This document shows, in pieces, positions 43,401 to 50,554 of a DNA stretch of 64,000 nucleotides (its first letter is position 1; the number at the start of each line of letters is the position of its first letter). The translations under genes were made by a program, and so were the position numbers. The notes below the pieces were generated by a model. It was not told where the DNA came from. It searched no databases and worked only from the letters and a program-made list of their open reading frames with translations. The DNA is taken from positions 1 to 64,000 of the forward strand of contig NZ_JAOQJT010000002.1 in assembly GCF_025567285.1 (NCBI RefSeq), given 5' to 3'. The DNA comes from Coprococcus aceti. Lineage in GTDB: Bacteria > Bacillota > Clostridia > Lachnospirales > Lachnospiraceae.

Positions 43401-45047
43401 TTCAGTGTATATTGTGTTGCGGTTCCTACAGACGAATATCAGGCAGCGAAAGTTGAGATTGACACAGACTCTATAGATATGTGCGTAGGAAAAACAGCAA
43501 CGATTACAGCCACGGTATTACCAGAGAATGCGGAGAATAAACAGCTCACATATGTATCCGGGGATGAGAGTGTTGCGACGGTAGATGAAAATGGAAATGT
43601 GTCTGCTGTATCGGTCGGAGAAACCATAGTAACAGTTAAGTCGGTTGTTGATGGCGTACAGGCTGTAGTAAATGTAAATGTAAGGGAACATACATGGAAT
43701 GATGGCGAAGTAACAACAGCTCCAACCTGTACCAAGGCAGGCGTAAAGACATTCACTTGTGCTACCTGTGGGGAGACAAGAACTGAAGATATAAAAGCAA
43801 CAGGACATGCACTTGTAGTAGATGAGGCAGTAGCTCCGACATGTACAGAGACAGGACTTACAGAAGGCAGTCACTGCAGCGTATGTAACGAAGTGATCAA
43901 GGCACAGGAAGAAGTACTAGCCCTTGGACATACATGGGATGATGGAGTGATAACGACCGCTCCAACCTGCACCAAGACAGGTATAAAGACCTTCACATGT
44001 ACGACCTGTGGAGAGATAAGAACTGAGGATATCAAAGCCACAGGACATACAGTTGTAGTTGATGAGGCAGTAGCTCCAACCTGCACCGAGTCAGGACTTA
44101 CAGAAGGCAGTCACTGCAGCGTATGTAACGAAGTGATCAAGGCACAGGAAGAGGTTGCAGCACTTGGACATAAGTGGGATTCTGGAAAGGTGACAAAGAA
44201 ACCTACATACACAGCAAAGGGCACAAAGACATACACCTGTACAGTATGCTCTGACACAAAGACAGAAGATATTCCAGTGTTGAAACGTGTAGATATAACC
44301 AAGGCTGCAAGTAGGATCAGTGTCGCAGGAATCGAGAACAAGATTTACAACGGCAAGGCTCAGACTCAGGCAAAGCTTGTGGTAAAGGCAAATGGCAGAA
44401 TGCTGACCAAGGGCACCAATTACACAGTCACATATAAGAACAACAAGAACATCGGAACTGCCACACTTACCATAACCGGAAAGAATGGCTACACAGGTAC
44501 TATCAAGAAGACATTTGCCATCAAGACACAGGCTGGCAAGGTGTACGGCAGCACATTAAAGTACAAGATTACAAGTGCAAAGACAAACGGAACAGGTACG
44601 GTGTCTCTGATTGGTTCTGGATACAGCAAGACCAACAAGAAGTTCACCACACTCAAGGTAGCAGATACAGTAATTATAGGAGGAGTGAAGTTCAAGATTA
44701 CAAAGATCGAGAACAAAGCGTTCATGAAATATCATTATCTGACAAACGTCGTTGTTGGTTCGAATGTGACAGGTATAGGCGATTACGCATTCTATGGATG
44801 TCCGAGACTTGCTACAGTTACGGTAGGTAAGAACATCAGAACTATAGGCACTAAGGCGTTCTATGGATGTAAGAGCCTTAAGTCTGTGAAAATCTTATCA
44901 CCAAAGCTTGTAAAGGCTGGAACATCTGCTTTTGCTGGTATTAAGGCAAATGCAGCATTTGCACTGCCAAAGAAGTATTATAACAGTTATGGCAGGCTGA
45001 TAAAGAAAGCCGGTGCGCCGAAGAAGGCAGTATACAAAAAGTTTTAG
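34410..45047 (+). CDS. Giant secreted subtilase with BspA-type leucine-rich repeats and Ig-like domains
   Basis: A 3545-residue protein. The membrane or signal segment is at residues 8-28. A subtilisin (S8) domain spans about 215-500 with the triad D256 (AVIDSGID), H297 (GHGTKVAG) and S450 (GTSMSAP). An InlB-type repeat follows (about 535-580). Residues about 588-2450 are dozens of LRR_5/BspA repeats (IGENAF, SIGDYAF-like). Next come a second InlB-like segment, four Big_2 domains (about 2550-2880), another at about 3010-3095, and an 80-residue Cys-rich repeat (about 3095-3290). A YNGKAQTQ-type module (about 3300-3370) and a C-terminal module like that of the GH9 protein (about 3375-3545) close the protein. 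No sortase motif. Likely a surface protein that processes itself or other proteins and binds a host or neighbour target; expression is probably set by c-di-GMP. Confidence 0.85.
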   Translation: MRKNNRKRIISTVIVGAMLCAGAAFGTVKYMNRDTGSSESASTSETAVSDNSGDIADAEQTVYMTDFQKENARKEKEIVADKVEDKKDTLDLDQGLYAPDSIVLSDTTKEEAERIAEKLGADVRLTDDGSFAVLYLPEGMTIDDVYNNDEYSQEITEMTPDYYVSVSELNEELGGVTNNISDNLQLSDETLTAETAENEDASVGDSTQSISKVISARPDYTANDPDFRNQQYLDYINLKNTWNTTKGSGVTVAVIDSGIDTDHPEFTGRISEKSYNASEDKIVKDYDMSVIEDEQGHGTKVAGVLAASMDNNEGIAGVAPEVELLVIKCNVGENGEFARGSDIVFGLAYAIESDVDVINMSLSSEEDIYSKYTQLAVDSDIICVASAGNDGSNMPVYPASLDSVIAVGAYDTESGTITDYSNYGENVDILAPGTTYTTDIGGYTMATGTSMSAPIAAGAVALYKSACGKTEFNDMRQLFEASSVDLGIAGEDYYNGFGEVDVYALVCEEKGKITYNMLTDEVKNQTQIFVKGHTVQTMPEPEREYLVFDGWYFDPNCEDVCELYTNVFSQDVTLYASWVNEDEGTAFTYVKNSDGTIRITSYTGKRRYVTVPSEIEGEAVTEIGENAFENNRRARSITLPDTLKNIRTRAFYNCTYIRSVDIPDSVSEIGDEAFSGCVRLGAVDVSDSSGLMTVGAKAFSFAGISEFNIPSSLISLGDRVFYGSTGLRKIKVADGNPSYLVKNSALYSADGTTLLYYPAGLAGTYTVDASTKTIGTAAFAYSRSGEVVLNEGLANVGEEGFAYSRVDRVNFPESLTSLGESAYSNCSRLSEIVFPENGKLKAIPGDGFSSTYALREITMPKYITGLNGFAFYYSGLTKIEFADDSLLSDIGAYAFAGSNIKDISIPDSVKSIGGYAFYGIGNLASVKFGEKSKCTNIDAWAFAYTYSLRKFLIPDGVTTIGDTALYNSGITKIGIGAKLTNIGSGVFASCHNLSDITVDEKNEKYSSYEGILYNKDKSVLMLYPAARTGSYTMADTTVKIDRYAFSGALGLTEVIMNEGLTDIGENAFEYCEKLQTPVLPSTLTEIDGYAFMSCSGMSEKLTIPKNVKSISWYAFGWDYALTDIEFEPESALDRIGYGTFAYCGIEDFTIPGNVSTIAQDAFTGCDKLLTVTFEADSRLENLPAWCFSGADNLRRITFEEESALQTIEARACEGLLHLEGVDFSGCKKLATIDNYAFKSCISLGNLSIPETVNDIGRYAFYGCSQMDKMILPETLNHIGRYAFSKTKSIKIYFMAAVLPSDLEDKWDDGIGAYYVGLNKIHENDEWVYAVTNDGTASVIKYKGNAENIVLDNIDGYAVSSIGSETFKDNTSLTEITLPDTLTGIYKSAFAGTTALGSVTIPDGVAVIDSGAFDGSGITEITFGENSKLKTIGSNAFANTSRLEKVSIPSGVTEIREKTFYNSGVKTVAVSDSVNYIGRLAFAGSKIGAIDIPLNVTEIGYSAFKDAESLAKITFADNGKSMLVRDEAFYNTAIDQIDIPANINYVGSLCFAKCKNLTAITVAEKNQNYASVDGVFYNKACTKLISCPAGKTGSYTVSDAVISFASGAFEGSQLSEIIIPNESKLMTIGLRTFYKCDNLTHITIPDNVQSIEYYAFAYCENLEQVDVNASSQLGGIYSGAFYNCAKLTGITIPDSVKEISDYAFYGCSALTNIILSENSKLQGVYDHAFEYAGIENFDMPAEMTVLGAYAFRGAKLKTFTFNEKLEEIGEYALAESGLTETTELVVPSSVEYIGRSALKDILSLEKLSIPFLGMAEINTNSENTIKYLFSDISKLDGLKKISVLGGTRLDYDAFSYLKCEEIYLSESIVDLGYNSFYRCEELRIVNIPEGVKRIRMSTFESCIKLQDINIPVNCCSIEDTAFKDCLSLKKIYINKNVSYIANGSFSGCNGLESVSVDADNKFFRVIDSILYDYNLSRIMIVPKNISGKVEIPEGIKNIDNGAFYNCKYIEKVIFSDTVESIGDDAFRDCILLNEVSFSNKLQTIGIMAFQNTNIENIELPDTVSSLGVYAFADCRNLSRVKLSDNMKVLTESLFAYDEKLSIVEFGQNIEVIGHAAFFHCIGLVNCNLPESVKEIKESAFDSCTNLQNIYIGKNVNTIGKGAFAVCDSLKKVIVDENNKFFITKDGILYDKDVTRILFIPNNISGKIEIISGIKKIDDYVFKGHKKITEILLPDSVESIGTGAFISCTSLVNINVGYNIKSIGSNILYDTPYYNNKSNYIDGVLYLGQYAISCDSEEVNKSRCLRIKDGTKVIAEYAIASQRIKYVYLPDSLRFIGDSAFAFCDSLKNVRWGNCIEFIDDGAFSFDTNLENVHLTNKNLELGVNCFYECQIKYARIDSLKNVNMGMGSTTDYLDVFIGQIDSRIMSYNPKSLVLMNETYDINSYYENVNTQIYTKVDKEVEDDKKNNLRGSSIYYSDEWNLVTFFVDGMVVKISPLKNTELVQSPSQNEISDILPEGATFLGWDINGDGKADELPATLTSDIEAHAVYSAPITSIEMKAELSLEVDEAQKLDVTINPFGYNQSDKLTWESADKSIATVVDGKVTGVSEGQTTIKAVLDANKQVYAECTVTVTPKTYGIKLSETETTINVGDTYSITPDVIVPDGDTEKTVFVSDDTDVATVDEKGVITGVAPGNAAITVSHGMYSAEFAVTVKQPMTSVVINQTEKELNVGDTFTLAAAFEPVNTTDDKSVFWYSKDTSVAKVDSDGLVTAIAPGTVDVCGAVGNFRISCSVTVKAPIEKIVLNTTKGTLRLDKTKQLDVIYIPSNTTDERNVAWSSADPEIASVDENGLVTGLKTGKTTITGTVGTHTATYTVSVIGIRDAKTGITVTNSDDTEMSDDTSLVVEKMASENVAETYGDSIKNISVDENGRIYSLSVYDITLKNGEDVVQPEKTVDVDIPMAEDSHSSGVGIYRLETDGSMTDMKPISADGKYSFQTEHFSVYCVAVPTDEYQAAKVEIDTDSIDMCVGKTATITATVLPENAENKQLTYVSGDESVATVDENGNVSAVSVGETIVTVKSVVDGVQAVVNVNVREHTWNDGEVTTAPTCTKAGVKTFTCATCGETRTEDIKATGHALVVDEAVAPTCTETGLTEGSHCSVCNEVIKAQEEVLALGHTWDDGVITTAPTCTKTGIKTFTCTTCGEIRTEDIKATGHTVVVDEAVAPTCTESGLTEGSHCSVCNEVIKAQEEVAALGHKWDSGKVTKKPTYTAKGTKTYTCTVCSDTKTEDIPVLKRVDITKAASRISVAGIENKIYNGKAQTQAKLVVKANGRMLTKGTNYTVTYKNNKNIGTATLTITGKNGYTGTIKKTFAIKTQAGKVYGSTLKYKITSAKTNGTGTVSLIGSGYSKTNKKFTTLKVADTVIIGGVKFKITKIENKAFMKYHYLTNVVVGSNVTGIGDYAFYGCPRLATVTVGKNIRTIGTKAFYGCKSLKSVKILSPKLVKAGTSAFAGIKANAAFALPKKYYNSYGRLIKKAGAPKKAVYKKF
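43689..44283 (+). repeat. 240-bp tandem repeats encoding Cys-pair modules
   Basis: Two units (43689-43928 and 43929-44168) are exactly 240 bp each and share long identical stretches (for example 43852-43913 with 44092-44153). A partial third unit follows. Each 80-residue unit holds the pairs FTC.TCGE and SHCSVCNE, a CxxC layout suited to metal binding or disulfides. Confidence 0.9.
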
Positions 45048-45085
45048 ATATAGGGTAAAAAAAGAAACAAAAAGAAATAAACTAA

Positions 45086-45128
45086 ATGGATGGCTATGGG
45101 AAATAATATGCATAGCCATCCATATTTT
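45086..45128 (+). terminator. Terminator after the giant gene
   Basis: ATGGATGGCTATG and CATAGCCATCCAT form a perfect 13-bp stem around a 12-nt loop, followed by ATTTTG. Confidence 0.8.
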
Positions 45129-45279
45129 GCTGTTGTTAATTTATTTTTTTATTGTTGAGTGCTACATAAAAACGTGAAAACACACATAAAATAGTAGTTG
45201 GTATTGATTAATTAGACACGGGATAGTAAAATGGAATTACTAAAAAATGTGTCCACACACAAAAACAAGGAGTATAACA

Positions 45280-46533
45280 GTGGAAATCAAGAGAGATGCT
45301 TACCTTGAACAGTTGAAGATAAGAAAAGATAATGGAATGATAAAGATTATCACAGGAATCAGGAGATGTGGAAAGTCATTCCTATTATTTGTATTATTTA
45401 AGAACTATTTATTAGAGAATGGTGTAGATAATGAACACATTATTGAGATTGCATTAGATGGCATCGAAAACGAAGAACTGAGGGATCCGAAAAAGTGTTA
45501 TCAATACATTAAGGATGCAATGAAAGATGAGCAGAGGTATTATTTGATTTTGGATGAAGTACAGTTTATGCCGCGATTTGAGGAAGTACTGAATAGTTTA
45601 CTCAGAATTAGCAATATTGATGTATATGTGACCGGTAGTAATTCGAGATTTTTATCCAGTGATATTGTAACTGAATTTAGAGGCAGAGGTGATGAGATAA
45701 GAATTTATCCATTATCTTTCGCTGAGTTCTATAGTGCGTATGATGGAGATTATGACGAAGCCTGGGAAGAGTATATGACATATGGTGGTTTGCCACAGGT
45801 AGCACAATTTTCTGTGGAACGCCAAAAGGCAGAATATCTAAAAAATATTTTTACCAATGTCTATATCAGGGATGTTGTAGAGAGGAATAACATTAAAAAT
45901 GTTGATGAAATTGGAACTTTAGTCGATATTCTTGCTTCTGCCATAGGCGCACCAACCAATCCAACTAAAATATCAAATACTTTTAAAAGTGAACGGGGTA
46001 TCAATTATAGCAATAAGACTATATCTAATCATATTGATTATTTGGCGGAGGCCTTTTTGATTTCTAAAGCGGAACGGTATGATATTAAGGGAAGAAAATA
46101 TGTGGGTGCTAACTTAAAATATTATTTTTCAGATGTGGGACTTAGAAATGCTAGGTTAAATTTCAGACAGCAGGAACCTACTCATATTATGGAGAACATA
46201 GTTTATAACGAACTGCTTATTAGAGGCTACAATGTGGATGTTGGTATCGTAGATGTGTATGCAAAGAATGATTATGGAAAAACTACTCGCAAGCAGTTTG
46301 AGGTTGATTTTGTAGTGAATCAGGGTAGTCAGAGATATTATATTCAAGTAGCCTATGATATGGTTTCTGAAGAAAAACAGACACAGGAATTTAATTCATT
46401 TAGGAATATTCCAGATTCATTTAAGAAGATTGTTATAGTAAATGGAACGAAAAAGCCGTATAGAAATGATGAAGGATTTGTGATTATGGGAATGAAATAT
46501 TTTTTACTTAATGCAGATAGTTTAGAATTTTAG
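45280..46533 (+). CDS. AAA-type ATPase with C-terminal DUF4143 nuclease-like domain
   Basis: A 417-residue protein from GTG 45280, preceded by AAGGAG; an upstream ATG lacks such a site. The P-loop is GIRRCGKSFLL (about residues 26-36), Walker B is YLILDEVQ, and sensor VTGSNS follows. The C-terminal half is DUF4143 with YFSDVGLRNARL and FEVDFVV, a pattern related to PD-(D/E)XK-type folds. Such proteins are common, often transferred and poorly understood. It is AT-rich relative to the core genes beside it and stands alone, so it is probably an acquired single gene. Confidence 0.88.
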   Translation: MEIKRDAYLEQLKIRKDNGMIKIITGIRRCGKSFLLFVLFKNYLLENGVDNEHIIEIALDGIENEELRDPKKCYQYIKDAMKDEQRYYLILDEVQFMPRFEEVLNSLLRISNIDVYVTGSNSRFLSSDIVTEFRGRGDEIRIYPLSFAEFYSAYDGDYDEAWEEYMTYGGLPQVAQFSVERQKAEYLKNIFTNVYIRDVVERNNIKNVDEIGTLVDILASAIGAPTNPTKISNTFKSERGINYSNKTISNHIDYLAEAFLISKAERYDIKGRKYVGANLKYYFSDVGLRNARLNFRQQEPTHIMENIVYNELLIRGYNVDVGIVDVYAKNDYGKTTRKQFEVDFVVNQGSQRYYIQVAYDMVSEEKQTQEFNSFRNIPDSFKKIVIVNGTKKPYRNDEGFVIMGMKYFLLNADSLEF

Positions 46534-46555
46534 TGAGGTTGTCAAGAAAAAGCAC

Positions 46556-46584
46556 TTGACAACCCATCCCGCCTGTATTAGAAT
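46556..46584 (+). promoter_or_regulatory. Promoter of the ylxM-ffh operon
   Basis: TTGACA (46556-46561) and TAGAAT (46579-46584) are 17 nt apart, ahead of ylxM. Confidence 0.7.
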
Positions 46585-46639
46585 AGCCCATGGTAAAGCA
46601 AAAACACTTTACATGCAAGTGCGTTACGGAGAGTTTGTT

Positions 46640-46996
46640 ATGGAGAAGATAGTCAGACAGTCTATGTTATATGATTTTTATGGTGAGCTGCTCACAGAGC
46701 ATCAGAAGAGCGTGTACGAGGATGTTGTGAACAATGACATGTCTTACTCAGAGATAGCGAGACTCAACAACATAAGCAGACAGGGCGTATATGATATGGT
46801 AAGGCGCTGTGACAAGATTCTCGAGGAGTATGAGGAGAAGCTTATGCTGGTACATAAGTTCATGAAGGCACAGGAACAGGTTCAGAAGATCAAGGAATGT
46901 GCGGATGAGCTCAAGGCGATGAACTCGGATGAACGGCTTGCGGGCAGAATTGAAGATATAGTGAATTATTCAGATAAGATACTCGAAGATTTCTGA
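46640..46996 (+). CDS. ylxM: YlxM-family helix-turn-helix protein
   Basis: A 118-residue UPF0122/YlxM protein with a sigma-like helix-turn-helix (LLTEHQKSVYEDVVNNDMSYSEIARLNNISRQGVYDMVRRCDK region, about 17-60). The family is usually encoded just upstream of ffh and is thought to support the signal-recognition particle pathway. The ATG at 46640 is well spaced from GGAGAG; upstream in-frame codons lie over the promoter and are unlikely to be used. Confidence 0.9.
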   Translation: MEKIVRQSMLYDFYGELLTEHQKSVYEDVVNNDMSYSEIARLNNISRQGVYDMVRRCDKILEEYEEKLMLVHKFMKAQEQVQKIKECADELKAMNSDERLAGRIEDIVNYSDKILEDF

Positions 46997-47026
46997 TGAT
47001 AGATAATATCAGAAGGGAGAATGTCT

Positions 47027-48373
47027 ATGGCATTTGACAGTTTATCAGATAAACTGCAGAACGTTTTTAAGAAGCTGAGAAGCAAGGGCGTACTTACTGA
47101 GGATGATGTCAAGGAGGCTATGAAAGAAGTCAAGAGAGCACTTCTCGAGGCGGATGTCAACTTCAAGGTCGTAAAGTCATTTGTCAAGTCAGTGAGTGAC
47201 AGAGCTGTAGGAGAGGAAGTCCTCAAGGGTCTGAATCCTGGACACATGGTCATCAAGATCGTCAAGGAAGAGATGGATAAGCTCATGGGCTCTGAGATGA
47301 CAGAGATCAAGCTCAGACCATCCAATGAGATCACGATCATCATGATGTGTGGACTTCAGGGTGCAGGTAAGACAACTACAGTTGCAAAGCTTGCATATCA
47401 GTTCAAGAACAAAGGTAAGAAACCGCTCCTTGTAGCGTGTGATGTATACAGACCGGCGGCTATCAAGCAGCTGCAGGTCAATGGCGAGAAAGTTGGAGTT
47501 CCCGTATTTGCGATGGGAGACAACAACAAGCCACTGGATATTGCGAAGGCGGCTATACAGCATGCAGCCAAGAACAATATCAACCTGGTGTTCCTTGACA
47601 CCGCAGGACGTCTTCATGTTGATGAGGACATGATGAACGAGCTTGCAGAGATAAAGGATAATCTGGACATTGCTTACACCATACTGACTGTGGATTCCAT
47701 GACAGGTCAGGATGCGGTAAATGTAGCGACAACGTTCAATGATAAGATAGGTATAGATGGTGTCATCCTCACAAAGCTGGATGGTGATACCAGAGGCGGT
47801 GCCGCACTGTCGATCAAGGCAGTAACGGGCAAGCCAATCCTGTACTCAGGTATGGGAGAGAAGCTTACCGATCTGGAGCCATTTTACCCGGATCGTATGG
47901 CGAGCCGAATCCTCGGAATGGGTGATGTAGAGTCACTTATTGAGAAAGCCCAGTCGGCCATTGACGAGGAGAAGGCCAAAGAGATGGAACAGAAGTTCCG
48001 CAAAGCAAGTTTTGATTTCAACGATTTTCTTGATCAGATGGCTCAGCTTGAGCAGATGGGCGGCATGCAGGAGATCCTTTCGATGATGCCAGGCATGGCA
48101 AGTCAGATGAAGAATGTTGAGATAGATGAGAACGCTGCTAAAACACCAAAAGCAATCATTCAGTCCATGACACCGAGAGAGCGTTCACTCCAGGATCCGA
48201 TATCGCCGTCAAGAAAGAAGCGTATCGCAGATGGAGCAGGTGTCCAGATAGCAGATGTGAATCGTTTCCTTAAACAGTTTGAACAGTCTAAGAAGATGAT
48301 GAAGCAGATGTCAGGCATGATGGGCGGAAAGAGAAGACGCGGTGGTTTTAAAATGCCTTTTGGCTTAAGATAA
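47027..48373 (+). CDS. ffh: Signal recognition particle protein Ffh
   Basis: A 448-residue GTPase that binds signal peptides of nascent membrane proteins with 4.5S RNA. It has the N domain, the G domain with GLQGAGKTT (109-117), DTAGRLHVDE and TKLDGDTRGGAAL, and a Met-rich M domain at the C terminus. Two ATGs lie 6 nt apart; the second (47027, MAFDSLSDKL) matches the family start and is better placed after AAGGGAG. Confidence 0.97.
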   Translation: MAFDSLSDKLQNVFKKLRSKGVLTEDDVKEAMKEVKRALLEADVNFKVVKSFVKSVSDRAVGEEVLKGLNPGHMVIKIVKEEMDKLMGSEMTEIKLRPSNEITIIMMCGLQGAGKTTTVAKLAYQFKNKGKKPLLVACDVYRPAAIKQLQVNGEKVGVPVFAMGDNNKPLDIAKAAIQHAAKNNINLVFLDTAGRLHVDEDMMNELAEIKDNLDIAYTILTVDSMTGQDAVNVATTFNDKIGIDGVILTKLDGDTRGGAALSIKAVTGKPILYSGMGEKLTDLEPFYPDRMASRILGMGDVESLIEKAQSAIDEEKAKEMEQKFRKASFDFNDFLDQMAQLEQMGGMQEILSMMPGMASQMKNVEIDENAAKTPKAIIQSMTPRERSLQDPISPSRKKRIADGAGVQIADVNRFLKQFEQSKKMMKQMSGMMGGKRRRGGFKMPFGLR

Positions 48374-48398
48374 TTATTATTTAGGAGGAACAAGAACA

Positions 48399-48644
48399 AT
48401 GGCAGTAAAGATTAGATTAAGAAGAATGGGTTATAAGAAGCATCCTTTCTACAGAGTGATCGTAGCAGATTCAAGATCACCAAGAGATGGTAGATTCATC
48501 GAGGAAATCGGAACATATGATCCTAACCAGGAGCCATCTGTAGTAAAGATCGACGAGGAGGCTGCTAAGAAGTGGTTAGCTACAGGAGCACAGCCAACTG
48601 AGTCAGTTGCAAAGTTATTAAAGCAGGCAGGTATCGAGAAGTAA
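48399..48644 (+). CDS. rpsP: 30S ribosomal protein S16
   Basis: An 81-residue S16 with the typical start MAVKIRLRRMGYKKHPFYRV and IGTYDP. TTAGGAGGA lies upstream. It is in the standard ffh-rpsP-khpA-rimM-trmD order. Confidence 0.97.
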   Translation: MAVKIRLRRMGYKKHPFYRVIVADSRSPRDGRFIEEIGTYDPNQEPSVVKIDEEAAKKWLATGAQPTESVAKLLKQAGIEK

Positions 48645-48655
48645 TTTTACGGATG

Positions 48656-48723
48656 TATCAGCTTTTCTATGAAAAGCTGATATGCAGCGCCAGCCATCGA
48701 CGAAGTCGATTTTGCATGGCTGG
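48656..48723 (+). promoter_or_regulatory. Two consecutive hairpins between rpsP and khpA
   Basis: The first is a 12-bp stem (TATCAGCTTTTC / GAAAAGCTGATA, 48656-48682). The second pairs CCAGCCAT with ATGGCTGG (48690-48723) and has an inner TCGAC/GTCGA stem. Neither has a T run, so they probably affect processing or mRNA stability rather than termination. Confidence 0.6.
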
Positions 48724-48746
48724 TGTTCCATTTGGGAGGTATAGAG

Positions 48747-48974
48747 ATGAAAGATTTAGTAGAAATCATTGCAAAGTCCCTAGTAGATCATCCTGAGCAG
48801 ATAGCTGTAACCGAGACTGAAGAAGACGGCATAATAAAGATAGACCTTACAGTCGCACCAGAAGACATGGGTAAGGTAATCGGCAAGCAGGGCAGAATAG
48901 CCAAATCCATCCGTACAGTTGTCAAGGCAGCTGCTTCAAAGGGTGATAAGAAGGTTGTCGTTGATATTAAGTAG
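48747..48974 (+). CDS. khpA: KH-domain RNA-binding protein KhpA
   Basis: A 75-residue single-KH protein with the GxxG loop in MGKVIGKQGRIAKSIR. KhpA acts with KhpB in binding sRNA and mRNA in Gram-positive bacteria. The ATG at 48747 is preceded by GGGAGG; the open frame extends a little further upstream into the hairpin region without a site. Confidence 0.93.
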   Translation: MKDLVEIIAKSLVDHPEQIAVTETEEDGIIKIDLTVAPEDMGKVIGKQGRIAKSIRTVVKAAASKGDKKVVVDIK

Positions 48975-49041
48975 AACTGCATAGGCAGGATAAGTGGTAT
49001 TTCTTAATCTTCATATGACAGAGGATTTTATTACCGAGTTA

Positions 49042-49066
49042 AGAGGGGGAGTTTATACTCCCCCTT
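49042..49066 (+). promoter_or_regulatory. GC-rich hairpin in the rimM leader
   Basis: GGGGGAGT and ACTCCCCC (49045-49064) form an 8-bp stem around TTAT, followed by a T/A-rich tail, 35 nt before rimM. It may act as a weak attenuator. Confidence 0.5.
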
Positions 49067-49098
49067 ATATTATATATGAGTTATATATAGGAGATAGA

Positions 49099-49641
49099 AT
49101 GGAACACAACACAGAAGACAGACTCAGAGTAGGAGTGATAACCTCAAGCCATGGTATAAAGGGCGAGGTTAAGGTATATCCGACAACGGATGACAATGAT
49201 CGTTTCAAGACCTTGAAGAAGTGCTATCTGTCAAATGGCAGAGAGACTTTGGAGGTTAATTGTACATCTTGCAAATTTTTGAAAAATATGGTTATTCTTA
49301 AGTTCAAAGAATACGATAACATAAATGATATAGAGCGTTTTAAGAACTATGACATACTTGTTGACAGGGAGGATGCAGTTCCTCTCATGGATGGAGAGTT
49401 CTTCATCTGTGATGTCCTTGACGCTGATGTATATGATCAGAATGACGAGCACATAGGAATCCTTGACGACGTGCTGGAGACTCCGGCAAATGATGTATTT
49501 GTCGTTAAGAAGGATGATGGCAGCGAGATCCTTATACCTGTAGTACCGGATTTCGTGTTCGATGTTGACACAGAGAATAAGAAGGTCAAGGTCAGAACAT
49601 TTGAGATGGTAGAAGCAGATGATTCAGGTGACGAGGATTGA
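49099..49641 (+). CDS. rimM: 16S rRNA processing protein RimM
   Basis: A 180-residue RimM that helps 30S head assembly with S19. It has RVGVITSSHGIKGEVKVYPTTDD at the N terminus and the PRC-barrel (DGEFFICDVLDADVYD..., LIPVVPDFV) at the C terminus. The ATG at 49099 follows TAGGAGATAG. The frame is open 105 nt further upstream but that part contains the leader hairpin. Confidence 0.95.
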   Translation: MEHNTEDRLRVGVITSSHGIKGEVKVYPTTDDNDRFKTLKKCYLSNGRETLEVNCTSCKFLKNMVILKFKEYDNINDIERFKNYDILVDREDAVPLMDGEFFICDVLDADVYDQNDEHIGILDDVLETPANDVFVVKKDDGSEILIPVVPDFVFDVDTENKKVKVRTFEMVEADDSGDED

Positions 49642-49690
49642 TCGCATACAGATGTTTGGTGAGATGATGAACATATACTAGGAGCGGACT

Positions 49691-50416
49691 ATGAATTTTT
49701 ATATTTTGACACTTTTCCCCGAGATGGTTATGAATGGACTTTCAACGAGTATCACGGGAAGGGCCATAGAGTCGGGAAAACTTCATATAGAAGCTATAAA
49801 TATAAGAGATTACACCCAGGATAAACACAATCATGTGGATGATTACCCATATGGGGGAGGCGCAGGCATGGTCATGCAGGCGCAGCCTGTGTATGATGCA
49901 TACACGGCACTGGTGGAGAAGCTTGGCAGAAAACCATGGGTCATATATATGACTCCGCAGGGAAGAACCTTCAATCAGGGTATTGCACAGGAGCTCTCGG
50001 AGAAGGAGGACATAGTTCTTCTGTGTGGCCATTACGAGGGAATAGATGAGAGGGTCCTTGAGATGATAGTCGATGACTATATGTCCATAGGCGATTTTGT
50101 GCTGACTGGCGGAGAACTTCCAGCCATGGCTATCGTGGATGCTGTGTCTCGTCTTGTTCCAGGGGTTCTGAATAACGAGGACAGTGCTGAGATAGAGACT
50201 TTTTATAACAATCTGCTTGAGTATCCGCAGTATACCAGACCTCCTGAATTCATGGGGAAGAAGGTTCCGGATGTACTGCTTTCGGGCAACCATAAGCTCA
50301 TAAATGAGTGGCGACTTGAACAGTCTATCACCAGGACGAAGGAGCACAGGCCGGACATGTACGAGAAGTATATGATCGAGAATCCTCCTAAGGAGAAAAA
50401 GAAACGAAGAAAATAG
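49691..50416 (+). CDS. trmD: tRNA (guanine-N1)-methyltransferase TrmD
   Basis: A 241-residue SPOUT-class enzyme that makes m1G37 in tRNA. Seen: the N-terminal FYILTLFPEMV, YPYGGGAGMVMQ, and the deep-knot segment LLCGHYEGIDERV with IGDFVLTGGELPAM. The usual next gene, rplS, is not here; a lipoprotein gene follows instead. Confidence 0.97.
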   Translation: MNFYILTLFPEMVMNGLSTSITGRAIESGKLHIEAINIRDYTQDKHNHVDDYPYGGGAGMVMQAQPVYDAYTALVEKLGRKPWVIYMTPQGRTFNQGIAQELSEKEDIVLLCGHYEGIDERVLEMIVDDYMSIGDFVLTGGELPAMAIVDAVSRLVPGVLNNEDSAEIETFYNNLLEYPQYTRPPEFMGKKVPDVLLSGNHKLINEWRLEQSITRTKEHRPDMYEKYMIENPPKEKKKRRK

Positions 50417-50420
50417 CAGG

Positions 50421-50450
50421 TTGCCACCTGTGGTCTTAAGGTGGTATACT
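50421..50450 (+). promoter_or_regulatory. Possible promoter of the lipoprotein gene
   Basis: TTGCCA (50421-50426) and TATACT (50445-50450) are 18 nt apart. Confidence 0.45.
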
Positions 50451-50455
50451 AAGAG

Positions 50456-50489
50456 ATGGCAGAATTCGAGGTTATTCGAATTCTGCCAT
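50456..50489 (+). terminator. 14-bp hairpin between trmD and the lipoprotein gene
   Basis: ATGGCAGAATTCGA and TCGAATTCTGCCAT pair perfectly around GGTTAT. No T run follows, so it may stabilise the end of the trmD transcript or shield the next gene's 5' leader rather than terminate strongly. Confidence 0.55.
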
Positions 50490-50554
50490 AACCTTGTGGA
50501 GACGCGACTGCAGGGCATACACAAATACAAGGAAGAACAAGGAGACAAAAGATT

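Noticed and set aside
43689..44283. CRISPR array or rRNA-like repeat
   Set aside because: The 240-bp units are coding and in frame within the giant protein.
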